This document shows, piece after piece, positions 52,119-62,399 of a stretch of DNA of 64,000 nucleotides; position 1 is the first letter of the stretch, and every line of letters starts with the position of its first letter. The notes beneath the pieces were generated by a model. That model was not told the origin of the DNA and did no database searches. It was given only the letters and a program-made list of their open reading frames with translations. Source of the DNA: Cryptoclostridium sp036644995 (lineage in GTDB: Bacteria; Bacillota; Dehalobacteriia; UBA7702); assembly GCA_036644995.1 (NCBI GenBank), contig JAVXOZ010000001.1, positions 87,069 to 151,068 on the forward strand. The letters run 5' to 3'. Made by a program: the position numbers and the translations under genes.

Positions 52119-53141
52119 TTAAAGTATAGTACCGCCACCCAGTAAAATATCGCCATCATAAAACACTGCAAACTGCCCTGGGGTAATGGATTTTTGAGCT
52201 TCATCAAAAATCACCTCTACACTGTTGTTCCCCTGTGGTTTTATGGTGGCTGGCACAGGATTGCTCAGATACCGTATTTTAACCTCAGCCCTAAATTCCA
52301 CGCTGCCCAAACCATCAACAAGGTAATTAACCCCATCTACTTTTAGGCTTTGTGCATAAAGTTCTTTTTCATCGCCTAAAATAACTGCATTTTTTTTGGT
52401 ATCCAACCCTGTAACATACATAGGCTTACCAAAAGCAATGCCAATACCTCGCCGCTGCCCTATGGTATAAAAAGGTAATCCTTGGTGTTTGCCCAGTTCA
52501 GTGCCTTGACTATCCAAAAACGCACCTTCTTTATATTGGTGGGGAAATTGCCGCATAACCATGCGGTAATCATCATTGGGTATAAAGCATATTTCTTGAC
52601 TATCACCTTTATTGGCAACGGGTAAATTTATTTCATTGGCAATATCCCTGATTTCAGGTTTGGAATAATTACCCAAAGGAAACATAAAACGTGAAATATC
52701 TTTTTTATTTAGTAAACAGAGCACATAGCTCTGGTCTTTTCTGATGTCAGCAGCTTTTTTTAAAACACCATTTTCCACCCGCACATAGTGACCTGTTGCC
52801 ACTTTTTTAATGCCCAGTGAATCGGCATGAGCCAAAAGCTTGGGAAATTTTATGGTTTCATTGCAAAATACACAGGGATTGGGGGTTAAGCCTGCGGCAT
52901 ATTGATGTACAAAATAGGTCATTACCGTATCTTCAAATTCTTCTTTTATATCAGCAACGGTGTGGGAAATTCCAAAAAAATTCGCCACTTTAGCGGCATC
53001 TTCAGCCACAATAGCCCTATCTTTTTCATCACCACAGGTTAAAAAGGTATAACCGTAAACTTCGTAACCTGCCTTTTGTAATAAATGCACAGCAACTCCG
53101 GAATCTACACCGCCGCTGATGGCAACTAAAACTTTTTCCAT
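52119..53141 (-). CDS. mnmA: tRNA-specific 2-thiouridylase MnmA
   Basis: 340 residues from ATG 53141 (MEKVLVAISGGVDS); the open frame upstream overlaps rarA. PP-loop SGGVDSG binds ATP. The catalytic cysteine pair lies in NPCVFCN and DSQEICFI. It inserts sulfur at U34 of Lys, Glu and Gln tRNAs. Begins 1 bp after the rarA stop, in a trxA-rarA-mnmA run. Confidence 0.95.
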   Translation of the reverse strand: MEKVLVAISGGVDSGVAVHLLQKAGYEVYGYTFLTCGDEKDRAIVAEDAAKVANFFGISHTVADIKEEFEDTVMTYFVHQYAAGLTPNPCVFCNETIKFPKLLAHADSLGIKKVATGHYVRVENGVLKKAADIRKDQSYVLCLLNKKDISRFMFPLGNYSKPEIRDIANEINLPVANKGDSQEICFIPNDDYRMVMRQFPHQYKEGAFLDSQGTELGKHQGLPFYTIGQRRGIGIAFGKPMYVTGLDTKKNAVILGDEKELYAQSLKVDGVNYLVDGLGSVEFRAEVKIRYLSNPVPATIKPQGNNSVEVIFDEAQKSITPGQFAVFYDGDILLGGGTIL

Positions 53142-53142
53142 T

Positions 53143-54459
53143 TTATTTCTTCCATTCCTTGATTTTTTGGAGCCATTCTTTGATTTTTCCTTCACGACCA
53201 TGAGTCGTAGGATTATAGTATTCTTTATCTTTTAATTTATCGGGCAAATATTGTTGTTTTACAATGGCATTGGGATAATCGTGGGGATATTTATATTCTA
53301 TTCCATGCCCCAACCCCATCTTTACACCGCTATGGTGGGCATCTCGCAGGTGCATAGGCACTTCGCCAATTTCTTCTTTGGCAACATCATGGAGTGCATC
53401 ATCAATGGCGCAAATAACAGAATTGCTTTTTGGTGCCAATGCCACATAAATAGCAGCCTCAGCCAAGGGAATACGAGCCTCGGGCAAGCCGATAAAACGC
53501 AATGCCTGAAAAGCAGATGTAGCCACAGTTAATGCTTGGGGGTCTGCCATACCCACATCTTCCGCAGCACAAATAACTATACGTCTTGCCACAAATTCCA
53601 TATCTTCACCGGCGGCAATCATCCGAGCCAACCAGTGCACCGCTGCATCGGGGTCTGAACCACGCATACTTTTGATAAAGGCAGAAACCACATCATAATG
53701 AGAATCTCCGTTTTTATCATAGCGGACTTGTTTTTTTTGGATAGCTTCTTCAATATCTGTAATATTTAAAATTACAGAGCCATCTTTTTGAGGATGAGCC
53801 ACAGCTACCACAGTTTCCAAAGCATTAAGAGCAATACGAGCATCTCCAGAGCTGAGCACAGCCAAAGCTGTTAGTTCCTCATCTCCATATATAACTTTAA
53901 TTTTGCCTAAGCCTCGCACATCATCTTCTAATGTACGGATTAAAATGTTTTTAATATCATCGGCTAATAAAGGTTCCAAGGCATATATTCTGGCACGAGA
54001 AAGCAATGCTTTATTAACTTCAAAATAGGGATTTTCAGTAGTAGCACCAATAAAGGTGATTATGCCATTTTCCACTGCGGGCAAAAGGGCATCCTGCTGT
54101 GTTTTATTAAAACGATGTATTTCATCTATAAAGAGAATGGTTTTTATTTGATAAAAGCCCAGTTGCTCCTTGGCATCTTTAACCACCTGCATAATATCGG
54201 CTTTACCTGCGGAAATAGCACTTAAAGCCACAAATCTGGATTTGGTGGTTTTGGCAATTATTTCTGCCAAAGTTGTTTTCCCCGAACCCGGTGGTCCGTA
54301 AAGAATTAAAGAGCCAATTTTATCCGCTAAAATTGCCTTTCGCAGCATGGAGTTTTCCCCTAAAATTTGGGATTGCCCCACATATTCATTTAGATTTTGA
54401 GGCCGCATACGGGCAGCCAAAGGCAATACAAAGCCTGCTTTTTCATCAAACAAATCCAT
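53143..54459 (-). CDS. rarA: Replication-associated recombination protein A (RarA/MgsA AAA+ ATPase)
   Basis: 438 residues. Walker A YGPPGSGKTTLAE, Walker B ILFIDEIHRFNK, sensor 1 GATTENPYFEVN, and the C-terminal MgsA domain (MRGSDPDAAVHWLARM, LGHGIEYKYPHDYP). It acts at stalled replication forks. 10 bp after trxA and 1 bp before mnmA. Confidence 0.95.
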   Translation of the reverse strand: MDLFDEKAGFVLPLAARMRPQNLNEYVGQSQILGENSMLRKAILADKIGSLILYGPPGSGKTTLAEIIAKTTKSRFVALSAISAGKADIMQVVKDAKEQLGFYQIKTILFIDEIHRFNKTQQDALLPAVENGIITFIGATTENPYFEVNKALLSRARIYALEPLLADDIKNILIRTLEDDVRGLGKIKVIYGDEELTALAVLSSGDARIALNALETVVAVAHPQKDGSVILNITDIEEAIQKKQVRYDKNGDSHYDVVSAFIKSMRGSDPDAAVHWLARMIAAGEDMEFVARRIVICAAEDVGMADPQALTVATSAFQALRFIGLPEARIPLAEAAIYVALAPKSNSVICAIDDALHDVAKEEIGEVPMHLRDAHHSGVKMGLGHGIEYKYPHDYPNAIVKQQYLPDKLKDKEYYNPTTHGREGKIKEWLQKIKEWKK

Positions 54460-54469
54460 TTTTATACCA

Positions 54470-54799
54470 TCAGCCTTTTAATGCGTTTTGAATTAATACA
54501 GATAAATCTTCCTTACTATGATAACCTGTGATGCGTTTAATTTCCCTGCCTTGTTTAAATAATATTAAAGTTGGAATATTAACCACGCTATATGCCGCAG
54601 CTATGGAATTACTTTCATCCACATTAACTTTGCCTACTCTTAATTTATCCACAAACGCCAAAGCAACTTCATCCACAACCGGGGAAATCATTTTACACGG
54701 ACCACACCAAGCTGCCCAAAAATCCACCAGTACGGCATTTTCGCTTTCAATAACTTGTGAAAAATTATCATCTTTTAAAGTTACTACCAATTCAGTCAT
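54470..54799 (-). CDS. trxA: Thioredoxin
   Basis: 109 residues with active site WCGPC, the cis-proline region VVNIPTLILFKQG and normal thioredoxin length. General disulfide reductase. AGGAG precedes ATG 54799. Confidence 0.95.
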   Translation of the reverse strand: MTELVVTLKDDNFSQVIESENAVLVDFWAAWCGPCKMISPVVDEVALAFVDKLRVGKVNVDESNSIAAAYSVVNIPTLILFKQGREIKRITGYHSKEDLSVLIQNALKG

Positions 54800-54867
54800 G
54801 GCATTTTCCTCCTTTTATTATCTAAATTTTACCGCTATTTCTATTTTTTTCTAAAATTTTATCTTTG

Positions 54868-55569
54868 CTAATTTCTTATTTGGTTAACCACCCAAGTTGC
54901 CATTAATAAACCTGCCGCAGGTGGAACCAAAGCTGAACTTGCGGGAATAGGTTTATTATTTTCCATTAGTGGACTTTTTATGGGTATTTCTTGGGAATAT
55001 ACCACATTAACCCCTTTTTCAATTCCCTGTTCTCTCAATTTTTTTCTTACTGAACGGCAAAGAGGGCATACAGATGTTTTTGAAATATCCGCCACCTGTA
55101 ATTGAGAAGGATTAAGTTTATTGCCTGTACCCATCGAGGAAATCAAGGGAATATCATGTTCTTTTCCATAATTTATTAAGGCAATTTTTCCAGGCACATC
55201 GTCGATGGCATCTAAAATAAAATCGGGCTTGTCTATAAAAAAATCATCAATATTTTCCTCTGTGAGCCGTAAGGGAAAACTATTTATTTTCACATTGGGG
55301 TTTATATCTTTAATGCGTTCAGCCATAGCTTCCACTTTTAACCTGCCCACAGTGGAAGATAAAGCATGAATTTGGCGGTTGATATTATGTAAAGCAATGG
55401 TATCAAAATCTACCATTGTTAAGGTTCCCACCCCACACCTTGCCAAAGCCTCAATGGCTGCGGAGCCCACACCCCCAATGCCAAAAACAATGGCATGGGT
55501 TTTTTCTATTTTTGTAAAATCCCTTTCCCCTATTAAAGCAGAAAAGCGCATAAAACGGTTATCACTCAT
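54868..55569 (-). CDS. tcdA: tRNA threonylcarbamoyladenosine dehydratase (TcdA)
   Basis: 233 residues from ATG 55569 (MSDNRFMRFSALIG); the longer open frame would overlap the 6S RNA. E1-like nucleotide-binding motif GIGGVGSAAIEALARCGVG, VDFDTIALHNINRQ, and CPLCRS for zinc. It cyclises t6A to ct6A at tRNA position 37. It stops at TAG (54870-54868), but a TAA follows two codons later, so UAG readthrough would add only three residues. Confidence 0.92.
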   Translation of the reverse strand: MSDNRFMRFSALIGERDFTKIEKTHAIVFGIGGVGSAAIEALARCGVGTLTMVDFDTIALHNINRQIHALSSTVGRLKVEAMAERIKDINPNVKINSFPLRLTEENIDDFFIDKPDFILDAIDDVPGKIALINYGKEHDIPLISSMGTGNKLNPSQLQVADISKTSVCPLCRSVRKKLREQGIEKGVNVVYSQEIPIKSPLMENNKPIPASSALVPPAAGLLMATWVVNQIRN

Positions 55570-55594
55570 TTTAATTTTTCTTTCAATATAAACG

Positions 55595-55769
55595 AATCCC
55601 CGCATTTGCCGTAAGCTTAGTTTTGCTTCCTGCCACATGTGCAGGTGGGTATCCTCCTTATCTCTTTCTCTGTCCCTTCAGGAGGGCTTAGAGTCCGAGA
55701 TAAGAGATAGATTCCCGTATTTTAGGTGTAGGTACAAAACGTAAGCCACCACGAACAACGCAGGGATTT
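55595..55769 (-). ncRNA. ssrS: 6S RNA
   Basis: Lies between aspS and tcdA, the location of 6S RNA in many Firmicutes. The 5' part AATCCCTGCGTT pairs with the 3' part AATGCGGGGATT, and GCTTACGTTTTG with CAAAACTAAGC, making the closing stem. Opposite strands then leave a large central bubble typical of 6S RNA, which mimics an open promoter and sequesters sigma-A RNA polymerase. TAATAT at 55779-55774 is a suitable -10. Ends are approximate (about 175 nt). Confidence 0.78.
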
Positions 55770-55861
55770 CTGAATATTATTTTACTACTTTTTTTTAGAA
55801 AATGCAAGCTAATCACTAACATTATTAGGATATGCAGTGAAATTGTTTTTATTCTGCCAAT

Positions 55862-57640
55862 TTATTCTTCATCCTTTTTGCGGAGTTCCAAGCCAAGCTC
55901 ACGTAATTGTTTAGGAGCAACGGCACCGGGAGCATTGGTGGTTAAGCAAGCTGCACTTTGGGTTTTGGGGAAAGCTATAACATCACGAATGCTCTTTCTT
56001 TGTGTCATCAGCATTACCATGCGGTCAATGCCAAAGGCAATGCCACCATGGGGCGGTGTACCAAATTGCAAAGCATTTAATAAAAAGCCAAAGTTTTCAA
56101 TGGCATCTTCTTTACTTAATCCTAAAAGCCCAAATACCTTGGATTGAACTTCACTGCGGTGGATACGGATGCTGCCGCCCCCAAGCTCAACGCCATTTAA
56201 AATCATATCATAGGCTTTGGCACGTACTTCATCGGGGTGAGATTCCAATTTATCCAAATCCTCATCCATGGGGCTGGTAAAAGGATGATGCTTCGCAGCA
56301 TAGCGTTGTTCTTCATCATCATATTCAAACATGGGAAAATCCACAACCCAAAGGAAATTATTTTCATTGGGGTCGATGAGATTTTCACGTTTGGCAATTT
56401 CATTTCTTAAATTCCCCAAAACGTTACAGGTGGTTTCATAATTATCACTGATAAACATGAGCATATCACCTTTTTCCGCTGACAAGCGTTCTAAAATAGC
56501 ATCTATTTGTTCCGATGTAAAGAATTTGGCAATGGGCGATTTCACTTTATCTTCGCCGCCGATTACCACCATCCATGCCATGCCTTTAGCACCAAAAATA
56601 CCTGCATATTTAGTTAAATCATCAAGCTCACGGCGAGAAAAATGTTCTCCGCCTTTAACATTGATACCTTTAACCACGCCGCCTTTTTCCACATTGGCAG
56701 CGAATACTTTAAAGTTGGATTCTTTGGCAATATCACTGATATCTTTCAATTCCATACCAAAGCGTAAATCCGGTTTATCAGAACCAAAGCGTTCCATGGC
56801 ATCGGCATAGGTTAAACGCAAAAATGGTGTTTTAATTTCCACACCCATCAAATCACGGTAAATTTCCGCCATCATATTTTCCATGAGCGACATAATATCT
56901 TCACGGTTTACAAAGGACATTTCAATATCAAGCTGGGTAAATTCCGGTTGTCTGTCTGCTCTTAAATCTTCATCACGGAAGCAGCGAACAATTTGAAAAT
57001 ATTTATCCATACCGGAAATCATCAACATTTGTTTTAAAAGCTGGGGTGATTGGGGCAAAGCGTAAAACTCACCTTGGTGCACACGGGAAGGCACTAAAAA
57101 GCAGCGAGCGCCCTCAGGTGTATTTTGAGTGAGCATAGGGGTTTCAATTTCCCAAAACCCACTTTTATCCAAATAATTGCGTATTTTCATAGTAAGGTCG
57201 TGACGGAGTTTCATATTTTTTTGCAATTCGGGTCTTCTTAAATCCAAATAGCGATATTTTAAACGCACATTTTCGTCACAATCCACATTATCTTCAATGA
57301 GAAAAGGTGGAGTTTTAGCTTCGTTTAAAATTTCCATTTCAGTGATATAAATTTCAATATCACCGGTGGCAAGATTGGGATTTTCCTGACCCTCGGGTCT
57401 GAGGGAAACTTTACCTGTAACTTGAATTACATATTCGGGACGTGCTTTTTCGCCTAAGACGAAATAATCACCGGCAATATCGGGATCAATAACCAGCTGC
57501 ACCAAGCCTGTTCTATCTCTTAAATCAATAAAAATCAAGCCGCCGTGGTCACGCCTTCTTTGTATCCAGCCACAAAGAGTAACTGCTTCACCGTTGTTTT
57601 GTTTACCGTTTACTTCGCCACAATAGTGGGTTCTATTCAT
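55862..57640 (-). CDS. aspS: Aspartyl-tRNA synthetase
   Basis: 592 residues, bacterial type. N-terminal OB anticodon-binding domain (VTLCGWIQRRRDHGGLIFIDLRDRTGLVQLV), catalytic class II motifs FRDEDLRADRQPEFTQLD and GIAFGIDRMVML, with the bacterial GAD insertion between (~285-415). ATG overlaps the hisS stop (ATGA); hisS-aspS is the conserved order. Confidence 0.97.
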   Translation of the reverse strand: MNRTHYCGEVNGKQNNGEAVTLCGWIQRRRDHGGLIFIDLRDRTGLVQLVIDPDIAGDYFVLGEKARPEYVIQVTGKVSLRPEGQENPNLATGDIEIYITEMEILNEAKTPPFLIEDNVDCDENVRLKYRYLDLRRPELQKNMKLRHDLTMKIRNYLDKSGFWEIETPMLTQNTPEGARCFLVPSRVHQGEFYALPQSPQLLKQMLMISGMDKYFQIVRCFRDEDLRADRQPEFTQLDIEMSFVNREDIMSLMENMMAEIYRDLMGVEIKTPFLRLTYADAMERFGSDKPDLRFGMELKDISDIAKESNFKVFAANVEKGGVVKGINVKGGEHFSRRELDDLTKYAGIFGAKGMAWMVVIGGEDKVKSPIAKFFTSEQIDAILERLSAEKGDMLMFISDNYETTCNVLGNLRNEIAKRENLIDPNENNFLWVVDFPMFEYDDEEQRYAAKHHPFTSPMDEDLDKLESHPDEVRAKAYDMILNGVELGGGSIRIHRSEVQSKVFGLLGLSKEDAIENFGFLLNALQFGTPPHGGIAFGIDRMVMLMTQRKSIRDVIAFPKTQSAACLTTNAPGAVAPKQLRELGLELRKKDEE

Positions 57641-58902
57641 TGCTTTATCCTCCTAATAACCTCATCTAAAATATCAGCAGCCTTGATGGGAGATTGCTCG
57701 CCATCGGCCATATCTCTTAAAATTGCTTCCCCACGCAAAAGTTCATCTTCACCCATGATAATGGCAATTTTTGCCTTTAACCTATCTGCGGTTTTTAACT
57801 GCGATTTTAGGCTTTTGCCGCCAAAATCAATTTCGGTTTTTATCCCCATACCACGTAAAGAAACAGCAATGGGAAAAAGTGCGGTTTTGGCTTTATCCCC
57901 CATGGAAACAAGAAAAACATCACATTTGGGTACTGTGGGTATCTCTATATTTTGTGCTGCCAATGCCCCAAAAACTCGCTCTAATCCCAAGGCAAAGCCC
58001 ACACCGAAATTATCATTGCCACCGATATCTTTGATTAATCCATCGTATCTGCCGCCACCGCAAATAGCACTTTGAGCACCGATATCTTCCAGCAATATCT
58101 CAAAAGCAGTTTTGGTGTAATAATCCAAACCACGCACCAAACAAGGGTCTATATGGTAAGGAATATTACCGGCTGTAAGCAAGGTTTTTACCTTTTCAAA
58201 GTGGTCTTTGCAGTCATCGCAAAGGCAATCTAAAATTCTGGGTGCCTTGGCAATTAATTCATTGCACTTTTCATTTTTACAATCAAATATCCGCAGGGGA
58301 TTTTTTTCAAAACGAGTTTGACAATCGCTGCACAAATCATTTAACACAGGACGCAAGAATTCCTGTAATTTTTCTTTATGTTCTTCTCTGCAATGGGCAC
58401 AGCCCACGCTGTTTAATCGCACAGAAAGACCTGTAAGCCCCAGCTTTTGATAAAAAGCCATAGCAAAAGATATTATTTCACTGTCCAAAGCGGGGTCTTG
58501 GGAGCCAAATGCCTCCAAGCCAAATTGATGAAACTGGCGGAAGCGTCCTTTTTGAGGGCGTTCATAGCGAAACATCGGCCCGATATACCACAATTTTACA
58601 GGTTGAGCCAAGCCGTGCATTTTGTGCTCAATATAGGCACGGGCAGTGGCGGCGGTACCCTCAGGACGCAGAGTAATGCTGCGTTTGCCCTTATCGTCAA
58701 AGGTATACATTTCTTTATTTACAATATCTGTGGTGTCCCCTACTCCACGCAAAAACAATTCCGTAGCTTCAAATATAGGGGTACGAATTTCTTCATAACC
58801 GTAAGAGGCAGCCAAATCACGCAAAATATTTTCTATATATTGCCATTTTGCCGTATCCTCAGGCAAAAAATCATTGGTGCCTTTAGGTCTTGATATACTC
58901 AT
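57637..58902 (-). CDS. hisS: Histidyl-tRNA synthetase
   Basis: 421 residues. Motif 1 GTNDFLP region, motif 2 FRYERPQKGRFRQFHQFGLE and the histidine A loop LVRGLDYYTKTAFEI. A cysteine-rich stretch (CAHC, CSDC, CKNEKC, CLCDDC) in the insertion domain could bind zinc, as in other clostridial HisRS. First of the hisS-aspS pair. Confidence 0.96.
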   Translation of the reverse strand: MSISRPKGTNDFLPEDTAKWQYIENILRDLAASYGYEEIRTPIFEATELFLRGVGDTTDIVNKEMYTFDDKGKRSITLRPEGTAATARAYIEHKMHGLAQPVKLWYIGPMFRYERPQKGRFRQFHQFGLEAFGSQDPALDSEIISFAMAFYQKLGLTGLSVRLNSVGCAHCREEHKEKLQEFLRPVLNDLCSDCQTRFEKNPLRIFDCKNEKCNELIAKAPRILDCLCDDCKDHFEKVKTLLTAGNIPYHIDPCLVRGLDYYTKTAFEILLEDIGAQSAICGGGRYDGLIKDIGGNDNFGVGFALGLERVFGALAAQNIEIPTVPKCDVFLVSMGDKAKTALFPIAVSLRGMGIKTEIDFGGKSLKSQLKTADRLKAKIAIIMGEDELLRGEAILRDMADGEQSPIKAADILDEVIRRIKQ

Positions 58903-58907
58903 TTTCT

Positions 58908-59528
58908 TTACCTCACAAAAGGATTTCCATTAATTTCATCACGGATGGTGGTTACCATGCCGTGGCCGGGACAAACAATGGTTTCCCCGGGTAAAACAAA
59001 AAGTTTATTTTTAATACTATCTATCAAAGTTTCATAATCACCACCGGGCAAATCTGTTCTGCCAATGGATAAAAGAAACAAGCTGTCACCGCAAAAAACC
59101 ACACCTTCACCATAGAGTGATATGCCACCCGGGGTATGTCCCGGGGTATGTATTACCTCCAAGGTGCAATTACCAAAATGCACTTTATCCCCTTCTTGGA
59201 GTATGCCATCGGCAGCTTTTGCCTTGGCTTGAGTTCCCAACATATTGGAAATATTCATGGTGGGGTCCGTTAGATAATCAGCATCATCACCATGGATATA
59301 TACAGGCACTTTTAAGGCTTCTGAAACTTCCACATTGGCACCGATATGATCCCAATGCCCGTGAGTATTAACAATAGCTTTTACCTTAACGCCTTTTTTT
59401 TCTACATTTTTTAAAATTAATTCAGCACTGCCGCCGGGATCAATAACTATGCCTTCCATATTGTCTTTATCATAAGCAAAATAGCAATTTGTGCCCAAAG
59501 GCATAACTTCCACTTTAAAAACTTCCAT
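58908..59528 (-). CDS. Metallo-beta-lactamase-fold hydrolase (glyoxalase II-like, YqgX type)
   Basis: 206 residues with the zinc motif THGHWDHIG, then HTPGHTPGG, CGDSLF and CPGHG, all five ligand motifs of the fold. Small glyoxalase-II-like members hydrolyse thioesters; the exact substrate is not determined. 5 bp before hisS and 2 bp after dtd. Confidence 0.88.
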   Translation of the reverse strand: MEVFKVEVMPLGTNCYFAYDKDNMEGIVIDPGGSAELILKNVEKKGVKVKAIVNTHGHWDHIGANVEVSEALKVPVYIHGDDADYLTDPTMNISNMLGTQAKAKAADGILQEGDKVHFGNCTLEVIHTPGHTPGGISLYGEGVVFCGDSLFLLSIGRTDLPGGDYETLIDSIKNKLFVLPGETIVCPGHGMVTTIRDEINGNPFVR

Positions 59529-59530
59529 TA

Positions 59531-59986
59531 TTATTTTCCTTTCTTTTCCTTACTGTCTAATATAAATGTCACAGGACCCCAATTTACGGATTCTACCAGC
59601 ATATCCGTTTGAAATACCCCTGTTTCTGTGTGAATGCCCATTTCTTGCCACCTCAATACCAGCTGTTGGTAATATTCATTGGCAATGGTGGGTTCTGCGG
59701 CTCCGGTAAAACTGGGTCGCCTGCCTTTGCGGCAATCTCCCTGCAAAGTAAATTGAGATACTGCTAAAATAGCACCCTTTACATCTTCTAAAGAGCAATT
59801 CATTTTATCATCTGCATCGGGAAAAATTCGCAATTTGGGAATTTTATCCGCTAAATAGTTCATATCGTTTTCATCATCTTCGATGCCAACACCAATGTAG
59901 ATTAAAAGCCCTATTTCAATTTTTCCTGCGGGCTGCCCTTCAGAGCTTACAGATGCAGATTTTACCCGCTGTATAACTGCTTTCAT
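59531..59986 (-). CDS. dtd: D-aminoacyl-tRNA deacylase
   Basis: 151 residues. MKAVIQRVKSASV, the SQFTL motif in LAVSQFTLQGDCRKGRRPSF, and the C-terminal GPVTFILDS (GP-containing cis-proline motif). Removes D-amino acids or Gly wrongly attached to tRNA. Overlaps rel by 4 bases (ATGA). Confidence 0.95.
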   Translation of the reverse strand: MKAVIQRVKSASVSSEGQPAGKIEIGLLIYIGVGIEDDENDMNYLADKIPKLRIFPDADDKMNCSLEDVKGAILAVSQFTLQGDCRKGRRPSFTGAAEPTIANEYYQQLVLRWQEMGIHTETGVFQTDMLVESVNWGPVTFILDSKEKKGK

Positions 59987-62169
59987 TCACTATCACCTTT
60001 ATCTTTACCTTTACCATGAATAACACGGCGTACTCTGGTTACACCTTTTATTTTTTGTAATTTATTTATAATAAAATCCAGTTGCTGATTGCTTTTAACT
60101 TCAATTTTTACATTAACGTGTGCCATGCCATCCTTGGCAGACCTGCCAAAAACAGAATTTATATTGCTTTTTGTTTCCGCAATGGCATTCATCACATCTG
60201 TGGTAAGGTGGTCACGGTCTTGGGAATACACCTCAATTTCAGCTTGAAATTTACCACCAAGGCTATTATCCCATTCCACTTCCAAACAGCGATTGGGGTC
60301 TGCGGTGTGCAAAAAGCTAATGCAATCTCGGCGGTGCACAGTAACGCCTTTACCTTTGGTAATATAGCCAACAATATCATCACCGGGCAAAGGATTACAA
60401 CAATGCCCAAAGCGAATCATTAAATTATCCACACCTTTTACGGATATACCCATGGTATTGGTGTTTTTATGGGCTAAAAATGGTTTTACTTCCGGAACTA
60501 TATGCGGTTCTTCATATTTTATTTCATCTTTAATGCTGGTGATAACACTATGAATGGTAAGATGGTTTTCACCTAAAGCCATTAAAAAATTTTCGGTATT
60601 GGCAAAATTATGGCACATAGCCATTTTGCATATATTATCAGCTTTCAAATATGGCTGCATCTCTGCACCATATTTTTTTATTTCATGCTCGTATATTTCT
60701 CTGCCACGGGCAATCAATTCCTCACGCTGCTCTTTTCTAAACCAACTGCGAATGCGATTTTTAGATTGTGGAGTTTTAACCAATTTAAGCCAATCACGGC
60801 TGGGCTTACCTGATTTTGAGGTGATAATTTCCACAATATCCCCATTGCATAACGGGGTATCAAAAGTTACTATACGTCCGTTAACTTTGGCACCCACAGC
60901 TTTATGCCCCACTTCTGTGTGAACACGATAGGCAAAATCCAAGGGTACAGAGCCACGGGGCAATTCAACCACATCACCTCTGGGGGTGAAAACATAAACA
61001 GAATCGTCAAATAAATCATTTTTTACCGATTCCATAAATTCATCGGCATCGCTGATTTCTTTTTGCCAATCCAGCATTTGCCGCAACCAATTAAGTTTTT
61101 CGGTATTTTTATTTTTATCGGTAACACCCTCTTTATACTGCCAATGAGCAGCAATGCCGTGTTCTGCTACTTGGTGCATTTCCTGGGTGCGAATTTGAAT
61201 TTCCAAAGGTTCACCATTGGGGCTGATAATGGTAGTGTGGATAGATTGATACATATTTTGCTTGGGCAAAGCAATGTAATCCTTAAACCGCCCGGGCATG
61301 GGAGTCCACAAGCTATGTACTATGCCCAAAACCCCATAGCAATTTCCCACATCATTAACAATTACCCGCAAAGCCAAAAGGTCGTATATCTCCGCCAGTT
61401 CTTTATTTTGCCTAAACATTTTGTTATATATGCTGTAAAAATTTTTGGGTCTACCGTATATTTCAGCTTCAATACCTGCATCTGCCAATTTATTCTGCAA
61501 AATTTTACTGACAATTTCAATATATTCCTGCCTTTTTTCTCTGGTACTGGCAATATCCTGCACAAGACGGTTGTATTTTGATGGTTCTAAGGTTTTCAGT
61601 GCCAAATCTTCCAATTCCCATTTGAATTGGAAAATACCCAATCTATTGGCTAAAGGTGTATATATATCCAAGGTTTCTTGGGCAATGGCCCTACGCTTAG
61701 CCTCGGATGAATGGAAGGACAAGGTACGCATATTATGAAGACGATCCGCCAGCTTGATAATGATTACACGAATATCCGTTGCCATAGCAAAGAACATCTT
61801 ACGCATATTTTCCATTTTTTGTTCGCTTTTGGTGCGGCCGTCCAACTTGCTGAGCTTGGTTACCCCATCTATAAGTATGGCAACCTCATTACCGTAAAGT
61901 TCCGCAATACTTTGGGTGCTGTATTCGGTATCCTCAACCACATCGTGGAGTAAGCCTGCCATAATAGTGGCATCATCTGCTTCCACAGTGGTTAAAATAT
62001 TTGCCACCGCCAAAGGGTGGATTATATAGGCTTCACCGGAATGGCGAAATTGACCTTCATGTGCTTTTTTGGCAAAATAATACGCAGAGGCAATGGCTTG
62101 CCAATTACAAGCACTGTTGTAGCTTTCTATCTTCTTTTTTAAATCAGCCAAAACATCTACTTCTACCAT
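59983..62169 (-). CDS. rel: Bifunctional (p)ppGpp synthetase/hydrolase (Rel)
   Basis: About 729 residues; ATG 62169 has AAGAAGGTG upstream (a TTG lies one codon earlier). HD hydrolase domain with LLHDVVEDT intact, synthetase domain around YNKMFRQNKELAEIYDLLALRVIV, TGS domain (YVFTPRGDVVELPRGSVPLDFAYRVHT) and C-terminal ACT domain. It should both make and degrade the stringent-response alarmone. Heads the rel-dtd-MBL-hisS-aspS cluster, conserved in Firmicutes. Confidence 0.96.
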   Translation of the reverse strand: MVEVDVLADLKKKIESYNSACNWQAIASAYYFAKKAHEGQFRHSGEAYIIHPLAVANILTTVEADDATIMAGLLHDVVEDTEYSTQSIAELYGNEVAILIDGVTKLSKLDGRTKSEQKMENMRKMFFAMATDIRVIIIKLADRLHNMRTLSFHSSEAKRRAIAQETLDIYTPLANRLGIFQFKWELEDLALKTLEPSKYNRLVQDIASTREKRQEYIEIVSKILQNKLADAGIEAEIYGRPKNFYSIYNKMFRQNKELAEIYDLLALRVIVNDVGNCYGVLGIVHSLWTPMPGRFKDYIALPKQNMYQSIHTTIISPNGEPLEIQIRTQEMHQVAEHGIAAHWQYKEGVTDKNKNTEKLNWLRQMLDWQKEISDADEFMESVKNDLFDDSVYVFTPRGDVVELPRGSVPLDFAYRVHTEVGHKAVGAKVNGRIVTFDTPLCNGDIVEIITSKSGKPSRDWLKLVKTPQSKNRIRSWFRKEQREELIARGREIYEHEIKKYGAEMQPYLKADNICKMAMCHNFANTENFLMALGENHLTIHSVITSIKDEIKYEEPHIVPEVKPFLAHKNTNTMGISVKGVDNLMIRFGHCCNPLPGDDIVGYITKGKGVTVHRRDCISFLHTADPNRCLEVEWDNSLGGKFQAEIEVYSQDRDHLTTDVMNAIAETKSNINSVFGRSAKDGMAHVNVKIEVKSNQQLDFIINKLQKIKGVTRVRRVIHGKGKDKGDSE

Positions 62170-62399
62170 CAAAACACACCTTCTTTCTATTTTACAGCAT
62201 AAGATAAGAACCTATATTTTTAAAAATATCCTAATTAGGGCAAATGCTAAAAACTTAGCCCATACATTTTGAAACAACCAAGCAGTAATCCCTTTAAATT
62301 TTATTAAGGCTTTATTTTGCCCAAAACATATTATTACATGGTTAATATATTATTATATCATAACATGATTTATTTGAGAATAGTTTTAACCTTAATAAA

